Positions 1-9,123 of a stretch of 64,000 bases of DNA are shown here, piece after piece. The notes beneath the pieces are model-generated. The model was not told the DNA's origin. It did not search any database and was given only the letters and a program-made list of their open reading frames with translations. Position 1 is the stretch's first letter. Each line of letters begins with the position of its first letter. The translations under genes were made by a program, and so were the position numbers. The stretch spans positions 59,976-123,975 of the forward strand of contig NZ_LWLE01000006.1 of the NCBI RefSeq assembly GCF_001905125.1. The letters run 5' to 3'. Origin of the DNA: Streptomyces sp. TSRI0281. GTDB taxonomy: Bacteria > Actinomycetota > Actinomycetes > Streptomycetales > Streptomycetaceae.

Positions 1-243
1 GGGCGGGGCGCCTGCGGCGGGCTCGTCTCCCCGCCCCGCCCCTTCCCGAAACCGGGGCTCCGCCCCGGACCCCGGTCCTCAATCGCCGGACGGGCTTGAA
101 TGTGCCCGGAACGCGGTGGGAAGGCCGGACGGGCTTGAAGTTGCCCGCGACTCGGTGCAGGAGCCGGACGGGCTTGAATGTGCCCGGGACGCGGTGGGAA
201 GGCCGGACGGGCTTGAAGTGTCGGATGTCAACAAGGAGGCCCT
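1..243. other. Intergenic region upstream of the cob operon
   Basis: No gene is supported here. The first 80 bases are an extremely GC-rich spacer with the GGGGCTCCGCCCC-type inverted words common between Streptomyces genes. The rest is filled by the 39-bp repeat listed separately. AAGGAGG at 233-239 is a strong ribosome binding site for the GTG start at 244. No cobalamin riboswitch is recognisable; one could lie ahead of earlier cob genes outside the window. Confidence 0.6.
85..217 (+). repeat. 39-bp tandem repeat, four units
   Basis: The 16-mer GCCGGACGGGCTTGAA occurs at 85-100, 124-139, 163-178 and 202-217, exactly 39 bp apart. The intervening 23 bp are also similar (TGTGCCCGGAACGCGGTGGGAAG-type). 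From memory this core resembles a dispersed Streptomyces intergenic element ending AATCGCCGGACGGGCTTGA, here expanded in tandem directly before a gene. Confidence 0.85.
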
Positions 244-2289
244 GTGAGTACGCCCTATCCCTTCACCGCGATCGTCGGGCAGGACGATCTTCGGCTCGGG
301 CTGTTGCTGAACGCCGTCAGTCCGGCTGTCGGCGGGGTGCTCGTGCGGGGTGAGAAGGGGACCGCCAAGTCCACCGCCGTGCGGGCGCTCGCCGCGCTCA
401 TGCCGGAGGTCTCCGTGGTGCCGGGCTGCCGGTTCTCGTGCGACCCGGGGGTTCCCGATCCGGCGTGTCCCGATGGGCCCCACGGCGACGGAACCGGCGT
501 GTCGCGGGCCGCGCGGACCGTGGAGCTGCCCGTCGGGGCGTCCGAGGACCGGCTCGTGGGCGCGCTGGACATCGAGCGGGCGCTCTCCGAGGGCGTGAAG
601 GCTTTCGAGCCGGGGCTGCTCGCCGACGCGCATCGCGGGATTCTGTACGTGGACGAGGTCAACCTGCTCCACGACCATCTGGTGGACCTGCTGCTGGACG
701 CGGCGGCCATGGGTGCTTCGTACGTCGAGCGCGAGGGCGTCTCCGTACGGCACGCGGCGCGTTTCCTGCTGGTCGGGACCATGAACCCCGAAGAGGGCGA
801 ACTGCGGCCGCAGTTGCTGGACCGGTTCGGGCTCACGGTCGAGGTGGCCGCGTCCCGTGACACCGACCAGCGGGTCGACGTCGTGCGGCGCAGGCTCGCC
901 CACGACGACGATCCGGTCGCCTTCGCCGCCCGCTGGGCCGACGAGGAGTCCGCGCTCAGGGAGCGGATCGTCGCCGCGCGCGCCCTGCTCCCCCGTGTCG
1001 TGCTGGGCGACGGCGTGCTGCGGCAGATCGCGGCGACCTGTGCGGCGTTCGAGGTCGACGGCATGCGTGCCGACATCGTGATGGCCCGTACCGCGACCGC
1101 CCTGGCCGCGTGGGCCGGGCGCGAGGAGGTGCTCGCCGAGGATGTGCGGCAGGCCGCGCTCCTGGCGCTCCCGCACCGGCGCCGGCGCAATCCGTTCGAC
1201 GCGCCCGGTCTGGACGAGGACAAGCTGGACGACACGCTCCGGGAAGCCGCCGAGGACCGGAACGACGGCGAGGCCGGCGGCGAGGGGGAGGGCGACAACG
1301 ACCCGGACCCCGACGGGCCGCACCCGGACGGCCCCGGTGACGGGGGCGACGACGGTGGTGGCGGTGGCGTGCCGCCGCAGGCCGACGGGAGCGACACGCC
1401 GGGGCCCGCGCACGAGGGCAGCACCGACGCGCCCGGACGTTCCGCCGGTGCGGAGCAGCAGCCCGTGGCCTCGGCCGAGCCGTTCCGGACGAAGATGCTG
1501 AGCGTGCCGGGGCTCGGCGAGGGTGCTGCGGGGCGGCGGTCCCGGGCCCGTACCGAGCACGGCCGTACGACCGGGTCGCGGCGCCCGCGGGGTGCCCTGA
1601 CGAAGCTGCACCTGGCGGCGACCGTGCAGGCTGCGGCGCCGCACCAGCACGCACGCGGACGGTCCGGGCGCGGCCTCGTCGTGCGCCGCGACGATCTGCG
1701 GCAGGCGACGCGCGAGGGGCGCGAGGGCAATCTGGTGCTCTTCGTCGTGGACGCCTCCGGTTCGATGGCGGCCCGGCAGCGGATGAGCGCGGTGAAGGGT
1801 GCGGTGCTCTCGCTGCTGCTGGACGCGTACCAGCGGCGGGACAAGGTCGGCCTGGTCACCTTCCGGGGCAAGGACGCCGAGGTGGCGCTGCCGCCGACCT
1901 CGTCGGTGGACGCGGCGGCGGCGCGGCTGGAGTCGCTGCCGACCGGGGGCCGTACGCCGCTGGCCGCCGGGCTGCTGAAGGCCCATGACGTCCTGCGGGT
2001 GGAGCGGCTGCGTGATCCGTCGCGGCGCCCGCTGCTCGTCGTGGTGACGGACGGCCGGGCGACCGGCGGCCCCGAGCCGGTGGCGCTCGCCGGGAGGGCC
2101 GGGCGGCTGCACCGCTCCGAGGGCACCGCGTCCGTCGTCATGGACTGCGAGTCGGGGATCGTACGCCTCGGGCTCGCCGCACAACTCGCCCGGGATCTGG
2201 GGGGTACCGCCGTCACGCTCGACGAGCTGCGGGCCGACTCGATCGCCGGGCTCGTCAAGGACGTCACCACAGCCGGAAGGGCCGCGTAA
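244..2289 (+). CDS. Putative cobaltochelatase/Mg-chelatase-type subunit (ChlI-ChlD fusion)
   Basis: 681 aa. It is expected to be the ATP-driven part of a chelatase that inserts cobalt into the corrin ring together with a large CobN-type subunit not seen here. The N-terminal half is an AAA+ module with Walker A GEKGTAKST (about residues 37-45) and an acidic Walker B near YVDEVNLL. A long Gly/Asp/Pro-rich linker (about 330-420) follows. The C-terminal half is a von Willebrand A domain with the MIDAS motif DASGSM. The GTG start is chosen for the AAGGAGG site 5 bp upstream. The stop overlaps the cobO start (TAATG), so translation is probably coupled. It could be a magnesium chelatase, but the cobO-cobB context favours cobalt. 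Confidence 0.85.
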   Translation: MSTPYPFTAIVGQDDLRLGLLLNAVSPAVGGVLVRGEKGTAKSTAVRALAALMPEVSVVPGCRFSCDPGVPDPACPDGPHGDGTGVSRAARTVELPVGASEDRLVGALDIERALSEGVKAFEPGLLADAHRGILYVDEVNLLHDHLVDLLLDAAAMGASYVEREGVSVRHAARFLLVGTMNPEEGELRPQLLDRFGLTVEVAASRDTDQRVDVVRRRLAHDDDPVAFAARWADEESALRERIVAARALLPRVVLGDGVLRQIAATCAAFEVDGMRADIVMARTATALAAWAGREEVLAEDVRQAALLALPHRRRRNPFDAPGLDEDKLDDTLREAAEDRNDGEAGGEGEGDNDPDPDGPHPDGPGDGGDDGGGGGVPPQADGSDTPGPAHEGSTDAPGRSAGAEQQPVASAEPFRTKMLSVPGLGEGAAGRRSRARTEHGRTTGSRRPRGALTKLHLAATVQAAAPHQHARGRSGRGLVVRRDDLRQATREGREGNLVLFVVDASGSMAARQRMSAVKGAVLSLLLDAYQRRDKVGLVTFRGKDAEVALPPTSSVDAAAARLESLPTGGRTPLAAGLLKAHDVLRVERLRDPSRRPLLVVVTDGRATGGPEPVALAGRAGRLHRSEGTASVVMDCESGIVRLGLAAQLARDLGGTAVTLDELRADSIAGLVKDVTTAGRAA

Positions 2290-2888
2290 TGCCACAGGGA
2301 CAGCCGACATCCGTACCGGACGACGGGCTCACCACCCGTCAGCGGCGCAACCGTCCGCTGCTGTTCGTCCACACGGGCATCGGCAAGGGGAAGTCGACGG
2401 CTGCCTTCGGACTCGCGCTGCGGGCCTGGAACCAGGGCTGGCCGATCGGGGTGTTCCAGTTCGTGAAGTCGGCGAAGTGGAAGGTCGGCGAGGAGAACGC
2501 GCTGAAGGTCCTCGGGGCCAGCGGCGAGGGCGGCACCGTCGCCTGGCACAAGATGGGCGAGGGCTGGTCGTGGGTACAGCGCGACAACCAGCTGGACAAC
2601 GAGGAGAAGGCCCGTGAGGGCTGGGAGCAGGTCAAGCGCGACCTGGCGGCCGAGACGTACAAGCTGTACGTCCTGGACGAGTTCGCCTACCCGATGCACT
2701 GGGGCTGGATCGACACCGACGAGGTCGTCGAGGTGATGCGGAACCGTCCCGGCACCCAGCATGTGGTGATCACCGGGCGCAACGCTCCGGACAAGCTGAT
2801 CGAGGCCGCCGATCTGGTGACCGATATGTCGAAGGTCAAGCACCCGATGGACGCCGGTCAGAAGGGCCAGAGGGGCATCGAGTGGTGA
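2289..2888 (+). CDS. cobO: Cob(I)yrinic acid a,c-diamide adenosyltransferase
   Basis: 199 aa, the usual length for CobO/BtuR. It transfers the 5'-deoxyadenosyl group from ATP to reduced cobalt in cobyrinic acid a,c-diamide (or later corrinoids). The modified P-loop GIGKGKST sits near residue 31, followed by the family signature around WNQGWPIGVFQFVKS and a Walker-B-like YVLDEF. The ATG overlaps the upstream stop by one base, and its own stop overlaps the cobB start, giving a tightly coupled chelatase-cobO-cobB operon. Confidence 0.93.
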   Translation: MPQGQPTSVPDDGLTTRQRRNRPLLFVHTGIGKGKSTAAFGLALRAWNQGWPIGVFQFVKSAKWKVGEENALKVLGASGEGGTVAWHKMGEGWSWVQRDNQLDNEEKAREGWEQVKRDLAAETYKLYVLDEFAYPMHWGWIDTDEVVEVMRNRPGTQHVVITGRNAPDKLIEAADLVTDMSKVKHPMDAGQKGQRGIEW

Positions 2889-4246
2889 CTGTTCCCCGTC
2901 TGGTCATCGCCGCTCCGGCGTCCGGCAGCGGCAAGACCACGGTCGCCACGGGGCTGATGGCCGCGTTCGCCGCGCGCGGGCTCGCGGTCTCCCCGCACAA
3001 GGTGGGCCCGGACTACATCGATCCGGGCTACCACGCGCTGGCGACCGGCAGGCCCGGCCGCAACCTCGACGCGTACATGTGCGGGACCGGTCTGATCGCC
3101 CCCCTGTTCGCGCATGGAGCGGGCGGCTGCGACCTCGCCGTGGTCGAGGGCGTCATGGGGCTGTACGACGGTGCCTCGGGGCAGGGCGAGCTGGCCTCCA
3201 CCGCCCAGGTCGCCAAGCTCCTGCGGGCGCCCGTCGTCCTGGTCGTCGACGCCTCCTCGCAGTCCCGTTCCGTCGCGGCCCTGGTGCACGGGTTCGCGTC
3301 CTGGGATCCCCAGGTACGGATCGGCGGCGTGATCCTGAACAAGGTGGCCTCCGACCGCCACGAGGCGCTGCTGCGCGACGCGCTGGACGAGTCGGGGCTG
3401 CCGGTGCTCGGGGTGCTGCGGCGGGCCACGCACCTGGCGACGCCCTCGCGCCACCTGGGCCTGGTGCCGGTGGCCGAGCGGCAGACGGATGCCGTCGACG
3501 CCGTACGGGCGATGGGGGAACGGGTGCGCGCGGGATGCGATCTCGACGCGCTGATGGCCCTGGCCAGGTCGGCTCCCCCGCTGCCGGACGAGGTGTGGGA
3601 GCCGGAGCGTCACCCGGCGGCCGGGACCGGAGCCGGGCCCGTGGTGGCCGTGGCGGGCGGGGCGGCGTTCACCTTCGCCTACGCGGAGCACGCCGAGCTG
3701 CTGGCGGCGGCGGGCGCGGAGGTCGCGGTCTTCGACCCGCTGCGCGACGAGAAGCTCCCGGTGGGCACGGCGGGCCTCGTGATCGGCGGCGGGTTCCCGG
3801 AGATGTACGCCCCCGAGCTGTCGGCCAACGAGCCGTTGCGCAGGGCGGTGACCGAACTGGCGCTGAGCGGTGCTCCGGTGGCGGCGGAGTGCGCGGGGCT
3901 GCTGTATCTGGCGCGCGAGCTGGACGGGCGGCCGATGTGCGGGGTGCTGGACGCCGAGGCCCGGATGTCGGAGCGGCTGACGCTCGGCTACCGGGAGGCG
4001 GTGGCGGTTTCCGACAGTTCGCTGGCGGTGGCCGGGACCCGGATGCGCGGTCATGAGTTCCACCGGACGGTACTGGAACCGGGTGCCGGGTCCACTCCCG
4101 CGTGGGGCATGCACCAGCCGGAGCGGCGTGTGGAGGGCTTCGTCCAGCAGGGCGTGCACGCGAGCTATCTGCATACGCACTGGGCGTCCTCGCCCGGGGT
4201 GGCGCGGCGCTTCGTCGAGCAGTGCGGCGGGGCCGGCCGGGTGTGA
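2882..4246 (+). CDS. cobB: Cobyrinic/hydrogenobyrinic acid a,c-diamide synthase
   Basis: 454 aa, normal for CobB/CbiA. It uses ATP and glutamine to amidate the a and c side-chain carboxylates of the corrin ring. The N-terminal dethiobiotin-synthetase-like domain carries the P-loop PASGSGKTT (about residues 11-19). The C-terminal class I glutamine amidotransferase domain has the nucleophile region GAPVAAECAGLLYL and a late catalytic His in GHEFHRT. Tandem GTG codons at 2882 and 2885 both fit; the first overlaps the cobO stop by 7 bases. Third gene of the operon. Confidence 0.93.
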   Translation: MVTVPRLVIAAPASGSGKTTVATGLMAAFAARGLAVSPHKVGPDYIDPGYHALATGRPGRNLDAYMCGTGLIAPLFAHGAGGCDLAVVEGVMGLYDGASGQGELASTAQVAKLLRAPVVLVVDASSQSRSVAALVHGFASWDPQVRIGGVILNKVASDRHEALLRDALDESGLPVLGVLRRATHLATPSRHLGLVPVAERQTDAVDAVRAMGERVRAGCDLDALMALARSAPPLPDEVWEPERHPAAGTGAGPVVAVAGGAAFTFAYAEHAELLAAAGAEVAVFDPLRDEKLPVGTAGLVIGGGFPEMYAPELSANEPLRRAVTELALSGAPVAAECAGLLYLARELDGRPMCGVLDAEARMSERLTLGYREAVAVSDSSLAVAGTRMRGHEFHRTVLEPGAGSTPAWGMHQPERRVEGFVQQGVHASYLHTHWASSPGVARRFVEQCGGAGRV

Positions 4247-4263
4247 GGCCGGCCGGGCGCGGA

Positions 4264-4986
4264 CTAGTCCGCGATGCCCACCACCAGCCAGATGAAGCCC
4301 ACGCCCCCGACCGTGCACAGCAATGTGGAGCGGGCGGGATGGTCGTGGTGTGCCTCGGGCAGAATCTCTGCGGCGGCCAGGTAGAGCAGCGCGCCGCCGA
4401 AGAAGCCGAGATAGCAGCCGAGCAGTTCCTCCGGAAGGGTGAACAGCAGTGTCGTAGCCGCGCCGACGATCGGTGCCAGGGCGTCCGCGAACAGCATGAA
4501 GAGCGCCTTGCGGCGGGCGTTCCCGTAGAGACTGGTGATGGTGTACGTGTTGAAACCGTCGGCGAAGTCATGAGTGATCACGGCCAGTGCGACGGCGGCG
4601 CCCATGCCTCCGCCGATCTGGAACGCGGCGCCGAGCGCCACTCCGTCCATCAGGCTGTGGCCCACCATCGCGGCCGCCGCCGTCAGGCCCACCTGCGGCA
4701 CACGTTCCTCCCCCGCCCCGTGTGCCGCCTGGCGTACGGCGAGCAGCCGCTCCACGAGATGGGCCACCAGGAAGCCGCCCACGAACAGCAGCAGGGCGGC
4801 GGGCACACCGAAAACCGGCTCGCCCGCCGCCTCGACCGCCTCCGGCAGCAGATCGAGGCCGACCACGCCGAGCATCAGCCCGCCCGCGAAGCCGAGCACC
4901 AGGTGGCGGCGGTCGGTGACGCGTTGAGCGACCCAGCCGCCGGCCAGGGTCATCAGGAACGCGCCGAGCGCGACGAACACCGCCAT
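4264..4986 (-). CDS. ZIP family metal transporter
   Basis: 240 aa polytopic inner-membrane protein, about eight hydrophobic segments. ZIP proteins import divalent metals such as zinc. The transmembrane metal-site signatures are visible as GHSLMDGVALG and THDFADGFN, plus a late AEILPEAHHDHP histidine cluster. It is convergent with cobB, ending 18 bp after it. Substrate is unknown; a role in cobalt supply is possible from position but is only inference. Confidence 0.88.
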   Translation of the reverse strand: MAVFVALGAFLMTLAGGWVAQRVTDRRHLVLGFAGGLMLGVVGLDLLPEAVEAAGEPVFGVPAALLLFVGGFLVAHLVERLLAVRQAAHGAGEERVPQVGLTAAAAMVGHSLMDGVALGAAFQIGGGMGAAVALAVITHDFADGFNTYTITSLYGNARRKALFMLFADALAPIVGAATTLLFTLPEELLGCYLGFFGGALLYLAAAEILPEAHHDHPARSTLLCTVGGVGFIWLVVGIAD

Positions 4987-5146
4987 GGGCCCTTGCTAGC
5001 CGATCGACCCCCGTGCCCGCATCTCAGGTCACCCTGACCGACGCCCTGCCCGCACGCCCCGTCACACCCGAACCGTGAACACCGGGCCCGTAGCACCTGC
5101 CCCCGCAACACCCGGCCCCCGGCCGGCGTACGAAAGGACTCCGCCC

Positions 5147-6736
5147 ATGACCGGAGCAGCCTCCGCCCCCCTCCCCGTGCCCGTCACCGGGACGCTCGTC
5201 GTCGGGGTCGGTGCCCGCCGCGGCGCCCCGCTCGACGAGGTGCTCGGTCTGATCGAGGCGACCCTGCGGGCCGCCGGACTGCGGATAGCCGATGTCGTGG
5301 AGCTGGCGACCGTCGTGGCCAAGGCCGCCGAGCCGGGGATCGTCGGGGCCGCGGCGCGGCTCGGGGTGCCGCTGCGGACCCATCCGGCCGAGGCGCTGGC
5401 CGGGGTCCTCGTACCGAACCCCTCGGGTGCGCCGGGCGCGGCCGTGGGCACGCCTTCGGTCGCGGAGGCCGCCGCGCTGATCGAGGCGGACGAACTGGTG
5501 GTCGCGAAGACGGCATCGACGCGCCGGACGGGCCGGAAGGGGGCGGTGACCTGTGCGGTGGCCCGACGCATTCCGGCCACCCTCATGGCTCCTGACCGGA
5601 AAAGTTCCACCCCGACGGTGACGGACGGGGCGGACCCCTTCACCATGGCAGCCATGAATCCCCCCACGCAGCACGTCGAGAGCGCCGGGCCCGATCTCCG
5701 GCACCACGGTGACGCGGAGGTACGCGACCGGAATCTGACCGACCTCGCGGTCAATGTACGCACCCATACGCCGCCGGAGTGGCTGCGGCAGCGGATAGCG
5801 GCATCGCTCGTCTCCCTGGCCTCGTATCCGGACGGGGCGCCGGCCCGGGAGGCGGTCGCCGGGCGGCACGGGCTGCCGGTGGACCGGGTCCTGCTGACGG
5901 CGGGCGCGGCGGAGGCGTTCGTCCTGATCGCCCGCGCGCTGCCCGCCAGGCATCCGGTCGTCGTGCACCCGCAGTTCACCGAGCCGGAGGCGGCGCTGCG
6001 GGCGGCCGGGCACGAGGTGGGCCGGGTGCTGCTCCGCGCCGAGGACGGCTTCCGGCTGGATCCGGCGGCGGTGCCCGAGGAAGCGGATCTGGTGGTGGTC
6101 GGCAATCCGACCAACCCGACCTCCGTGCTCCATCCGGCCGCCCTCCTGGAGCAACTGGCGCGCCCCGGGCGGACGCTGGTGGTCGACGAGGCGTTCATGG
6201 ATGTGGTTCCCGGCGAGCGCGAGGCGCTGTGCGGGCGTACCGACATTCCCGGGCTCGTCGTCCTGCGCAGCCTCACCAAGACCTGGGGGCTCGCGGGCCT
6301 GCGGATCGGCTATGTGCTGGCCGACCCGGTCACCATCGGTCTGCTGGCCGAGGCGCAGCCGCTGTGGCCGGTGTCCTCGCCGGCGCTGGCGGCGGCCGAG
6401 GCGTGCATGGAGCCCCGGGCGCTGGTCGAGGCGGCCGAGGCGGCGGACCGGATCACGGTGGACCGTGCCCATCTGCTGGCGGGGCTCGCGGAGTTCGGTG
6501 AGGTGCGGGCGGTCGAGCCGGCCCAGGGGCCGTTCGTCCTGCTGCGGATGGAGCGGGCGGCCGAGGTACGGGAGCGGCTGCGGCTGCTGGGCTTCGCCGC
6601 GCGGCGCGGGGACACGTTCCCGGGTCTCGGGCCCGAGTGGCTGCGGCTGGCGGTACGCGACCGGGTGACGACCAACCGTTTCCTCCAGGCGCTCGATCAG
6701 GCTCTCCAGGCGCTGCCCGGGAGACCTTTGCGCTGA
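5147..6736 (+). CDS. Fused CobE/CbiG-type domain and CobC-like PLP aminotransferase
   Basis: 529 aa in one open frame. Residues about 13-140 look like the small CobE/CbiG C-terminal domain (GTLVVGVGARRGAP, cofactor-pathway context). From about residue 170 on is a class I/II PLP enzyme of the Rv2231c/CobC type, related to threonine-phosphate decarboxylase, which makes the aminopropanol arm of cobalamin. It has VVGNPTNPTS and a PLP lysine in RSLTKTWGLAGLR. The ATG at 5147 is preferred because AAAGGA lies at 5133-5138; a GTG at 5075 is possible. The linker (5580-5665) reads like an old intergenic spacer, with internal ATGs at 5646 and 5655 but no good ribosome site, so two joined genes are likely. 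Confidence 0.8.
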   Translation: MTGAASAPLPVPVTGTLVVGVGARRGAPLDEVLGLIEATLRAAGLRIADVVELATVVAKAAEPGIVGAAARLGVPLRTHPAEALAGVLVPNPSGAPGAAVGTPSVAEAAALIEADELVVAKTASTRRTGRKGAVTCAVARRIPATLMAPDRKSSTPTVTDGADPFTMAAMNPPTQHVESAGPDLRHHGDAEVRDRNLTDLAVNVRTHTPPEWLRQRIAASLVSLASYPDGAPAREAVAGRHGLPVDRVLLTAGAAEAFVLIARALPARHPVVVHPQFTEPEAALRAAGHEVGRVLLRAEDGFRLDPAAVPEEADLVVVGNPTNPTSVLHPAALLEQLARPGRTLVVDEAFMDVVPGEREALCGRTDIPGLVVLRSLTKTWGLAGLRIGYVLADPVTIGLLAEAQPLWPVSSPALAAAEACMEPRALVEAAEAADRITVDRAHLLAGLAEFGEVRAVEPAQGPFVLLRMERAAEVRERLRLLGFAARRGDTFPGLGPEWLRLAVRDRVTTNRFLQALDQALQALPGRPLR

Positions 6737-6779
6737 GGCGGCACGTGTCACCGGCGCCTCGCGCCGAGCGGGCCGCCGC

Positions 6780-6858
6780 GTCGAGGCGCCCCCGCGTCGA
6801 GGCGCCCCTGCGGCGAGGCGCCCCTGCGGCGAGGGGCCCCGCGGCGAGGGGCGCCCGC
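6780..6858. repeat. 16-bp tandem repeat, about five units
   Basis: Units of the form GTCGAGGCGCCCCCGC / GGCGAGGCGCCCCTGC start at 6780, 6796, 6812, 6828 (15 bp) and 6843. They fill the space between the PLP gene and the hairpin at 6878. Confidence 0.75.
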
Positions 6859-6877
6859 GCAGCGCCCGGCGGGCGAG

Positions 6878-6913
6878 CGCGGGCCCCCGATCACCCACGA
6901 TCGGGGGCCCGCG
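6878..6913. terminator. Strong bidirectional hairpin
   Basis: CGCGGGCCCCCGAT (6878-6891) pairs perfectly with 6900-6913 around an 8-nt loop. It lies between the convergent cobC-like and enolase genes and probably terminates both. Confidence 0.8.
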
Positions 6914-6936
6914 TGGCCTCTATGTCCGCCCGCTGT

Positions 6937-8262
<1,326 letters not shown>

Positions 8263-8322
8263 TCATATGCCGTGGCCCCGGCTGCGACAACGCTGGCGCT
8301 GAGCCCGACTACACCAAACCCT

Positions 8323-8386
8323 ACAGCAATGCTGATCAGTTTGGCTGTACAGCATTGCTGTGCAGGTCAGGTGCACAGCTTTGCTG
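8323..8386. promoter_or_regulatory. Three MarR-type operators between eno and marR
   Basis: Near-palindromes ACAGCAATGCTG (8323-8334), ACAGCATTGCTGT (8349-8361) and ACAGCTTTGCTG (8375-8386) start exactly 26 bp apart. The middle one is a 13-bp palindrome with an unpaired centre. They cover the space between the enolase start (8244) and the MarR start (8408), so they most likely let the regulator control both promoters. Confidence 0.75.
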
Positions 8387-8407
8387 ACCAACGGGGTAAA
8401 GTGCCCT

Positions 8408-8830
8408 ATGCCCACCTCGGAAGCCGCCGCCATCGCCGCCGAACTGCGCACCGCGATGGGCAAGCTCACCCGACGCGTCAAACACGAGGACCGCATCCCG
8501 CTGGGCCAGGTCGCCGTGCTCGGCGCGCTCGACCGCGACGGCGCCATGACCACCAGCGACCTCGCCGCCGATCAGCGCGTACGCCCCCAGTCGATGGCAC
8601 GGGCGGTGGGGCTGCTCATGGAGCAGAACCTGATCACGCGCCGGGCACACCCCACGGACGGCCGCAAGTCGCTGGTCGAGCTGTCGGACGCGGGCCGGGC
8701 CGCGCTCGAAGCGGAGCGTGGCCGCAGGGCCGGCTGGCTCGCGCAGGCCATCGAGGCCGAACTCACGGATGAGGAGCGCGAGTTGCTGGCACGGAGCGCC
8801 GCCCTGCTGGAGCGGCTCGCCACACGCTGA
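8408..8830 (+). CDS. MarR family transcriptional regulator
   Basis: 140 aa dimeric winged-helix repressor, usual family length. The winged HTH spans about residues 35-95 (LGQVAVLGALDRDG, TTSDLAADQRVRPQSMAR, then the wing with HPTDGRKSLVELS). An in-frame GTG/ATG further upstream would overlap the operators, so ATG 8408 is chosen, 6 bp after GGGGTAAAG. It is divergent from the enolase gene across three ACAGCA-TGCTGT sites. The last 11 codons (SAALLERLATR) lie in the first unit of a 35-bp tandem repeat that continues beyond the stop. Confidence 0.9.
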   Translation: MPTSEAAAIAAELRTAMGKLTRRVKHEDRIPLGQVAVLGALDRDGAMTTSDLAADQRVRPQSMARAVGLLMEQNLITRRAHPTDGRKSLVELSDAGRAALEAERGRRAGWLAQAIEAELTDEERELLARSAALLERLATR

Positions 8831-8943
8831 GCGCCGCCCTGCTGGAGTGGCTCGCCACACGCCGAGCGCCGCCTAGCTGGAGCGGCTCGCCACACGCCGA
8901 GCGCCGCCTAGCTGGAGTGGCTCGCCACACGCCGAGGGCCGCC
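8794..8943 (+). repeat. 35-bp tandem repeat made from the 3' end of marR
   Basis: Units start at 8794, 8829, 8864 and 8899, with a partial unit from 8934. Unit 1 encodes the MarR C-terminus; TGA at the unit 1/2 boundary is the stop codon. Later units have CGA there. Units alternate at single sites (CTGCTGGAGC, CTGCTGGAGT, TAGCTGGAGC, TAGCTGGAGT), which suggests a two-step duplication. Confidence 0.9.
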
Positions 8944-9084
8944 CCGCGCCCGCCAGGGATCGGGACAGCCCTTGGGCCGCCTCCGCGAGGCAGCGTGCAC
9001 CCCGAGGGGCGGCGCTCCTCCCGCGAACGCCGCCCCTCAAGCCCCCTCCCAGGCCCCCGGACCCAGATTCTCGGACCCCCCGGT

Positions 9085-9115
9085 CCTCCCCTCCCCTCCC
9101 CTCCCCCTCCCTCTC
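9085..9115. repeat. Polypyrimidine tract (G-rich on the minus strand)
   Basis: A run of CTCCC/CCTCC units with no purine for about 31 bases. The minus-strand copy has several runs of four or more G, so the 3' UTR of the minus-strand LAETG gene, which ends at 9124, would contain a potential G-quadruplex. It may act in termination or mRNA stability; that is inference. Confidence 0.6.
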
Positions 9116-9123
9116 GGGTCGGA

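Noticed and set aside
79..2843. Long minus-strand reading frames opposite the chelatase and cobO genes
   Set aside because: They are antisense shadows of a high-GC coding strand: no domain, Arg/Pro/Gly-rich composition, and the plus strand has clear families.
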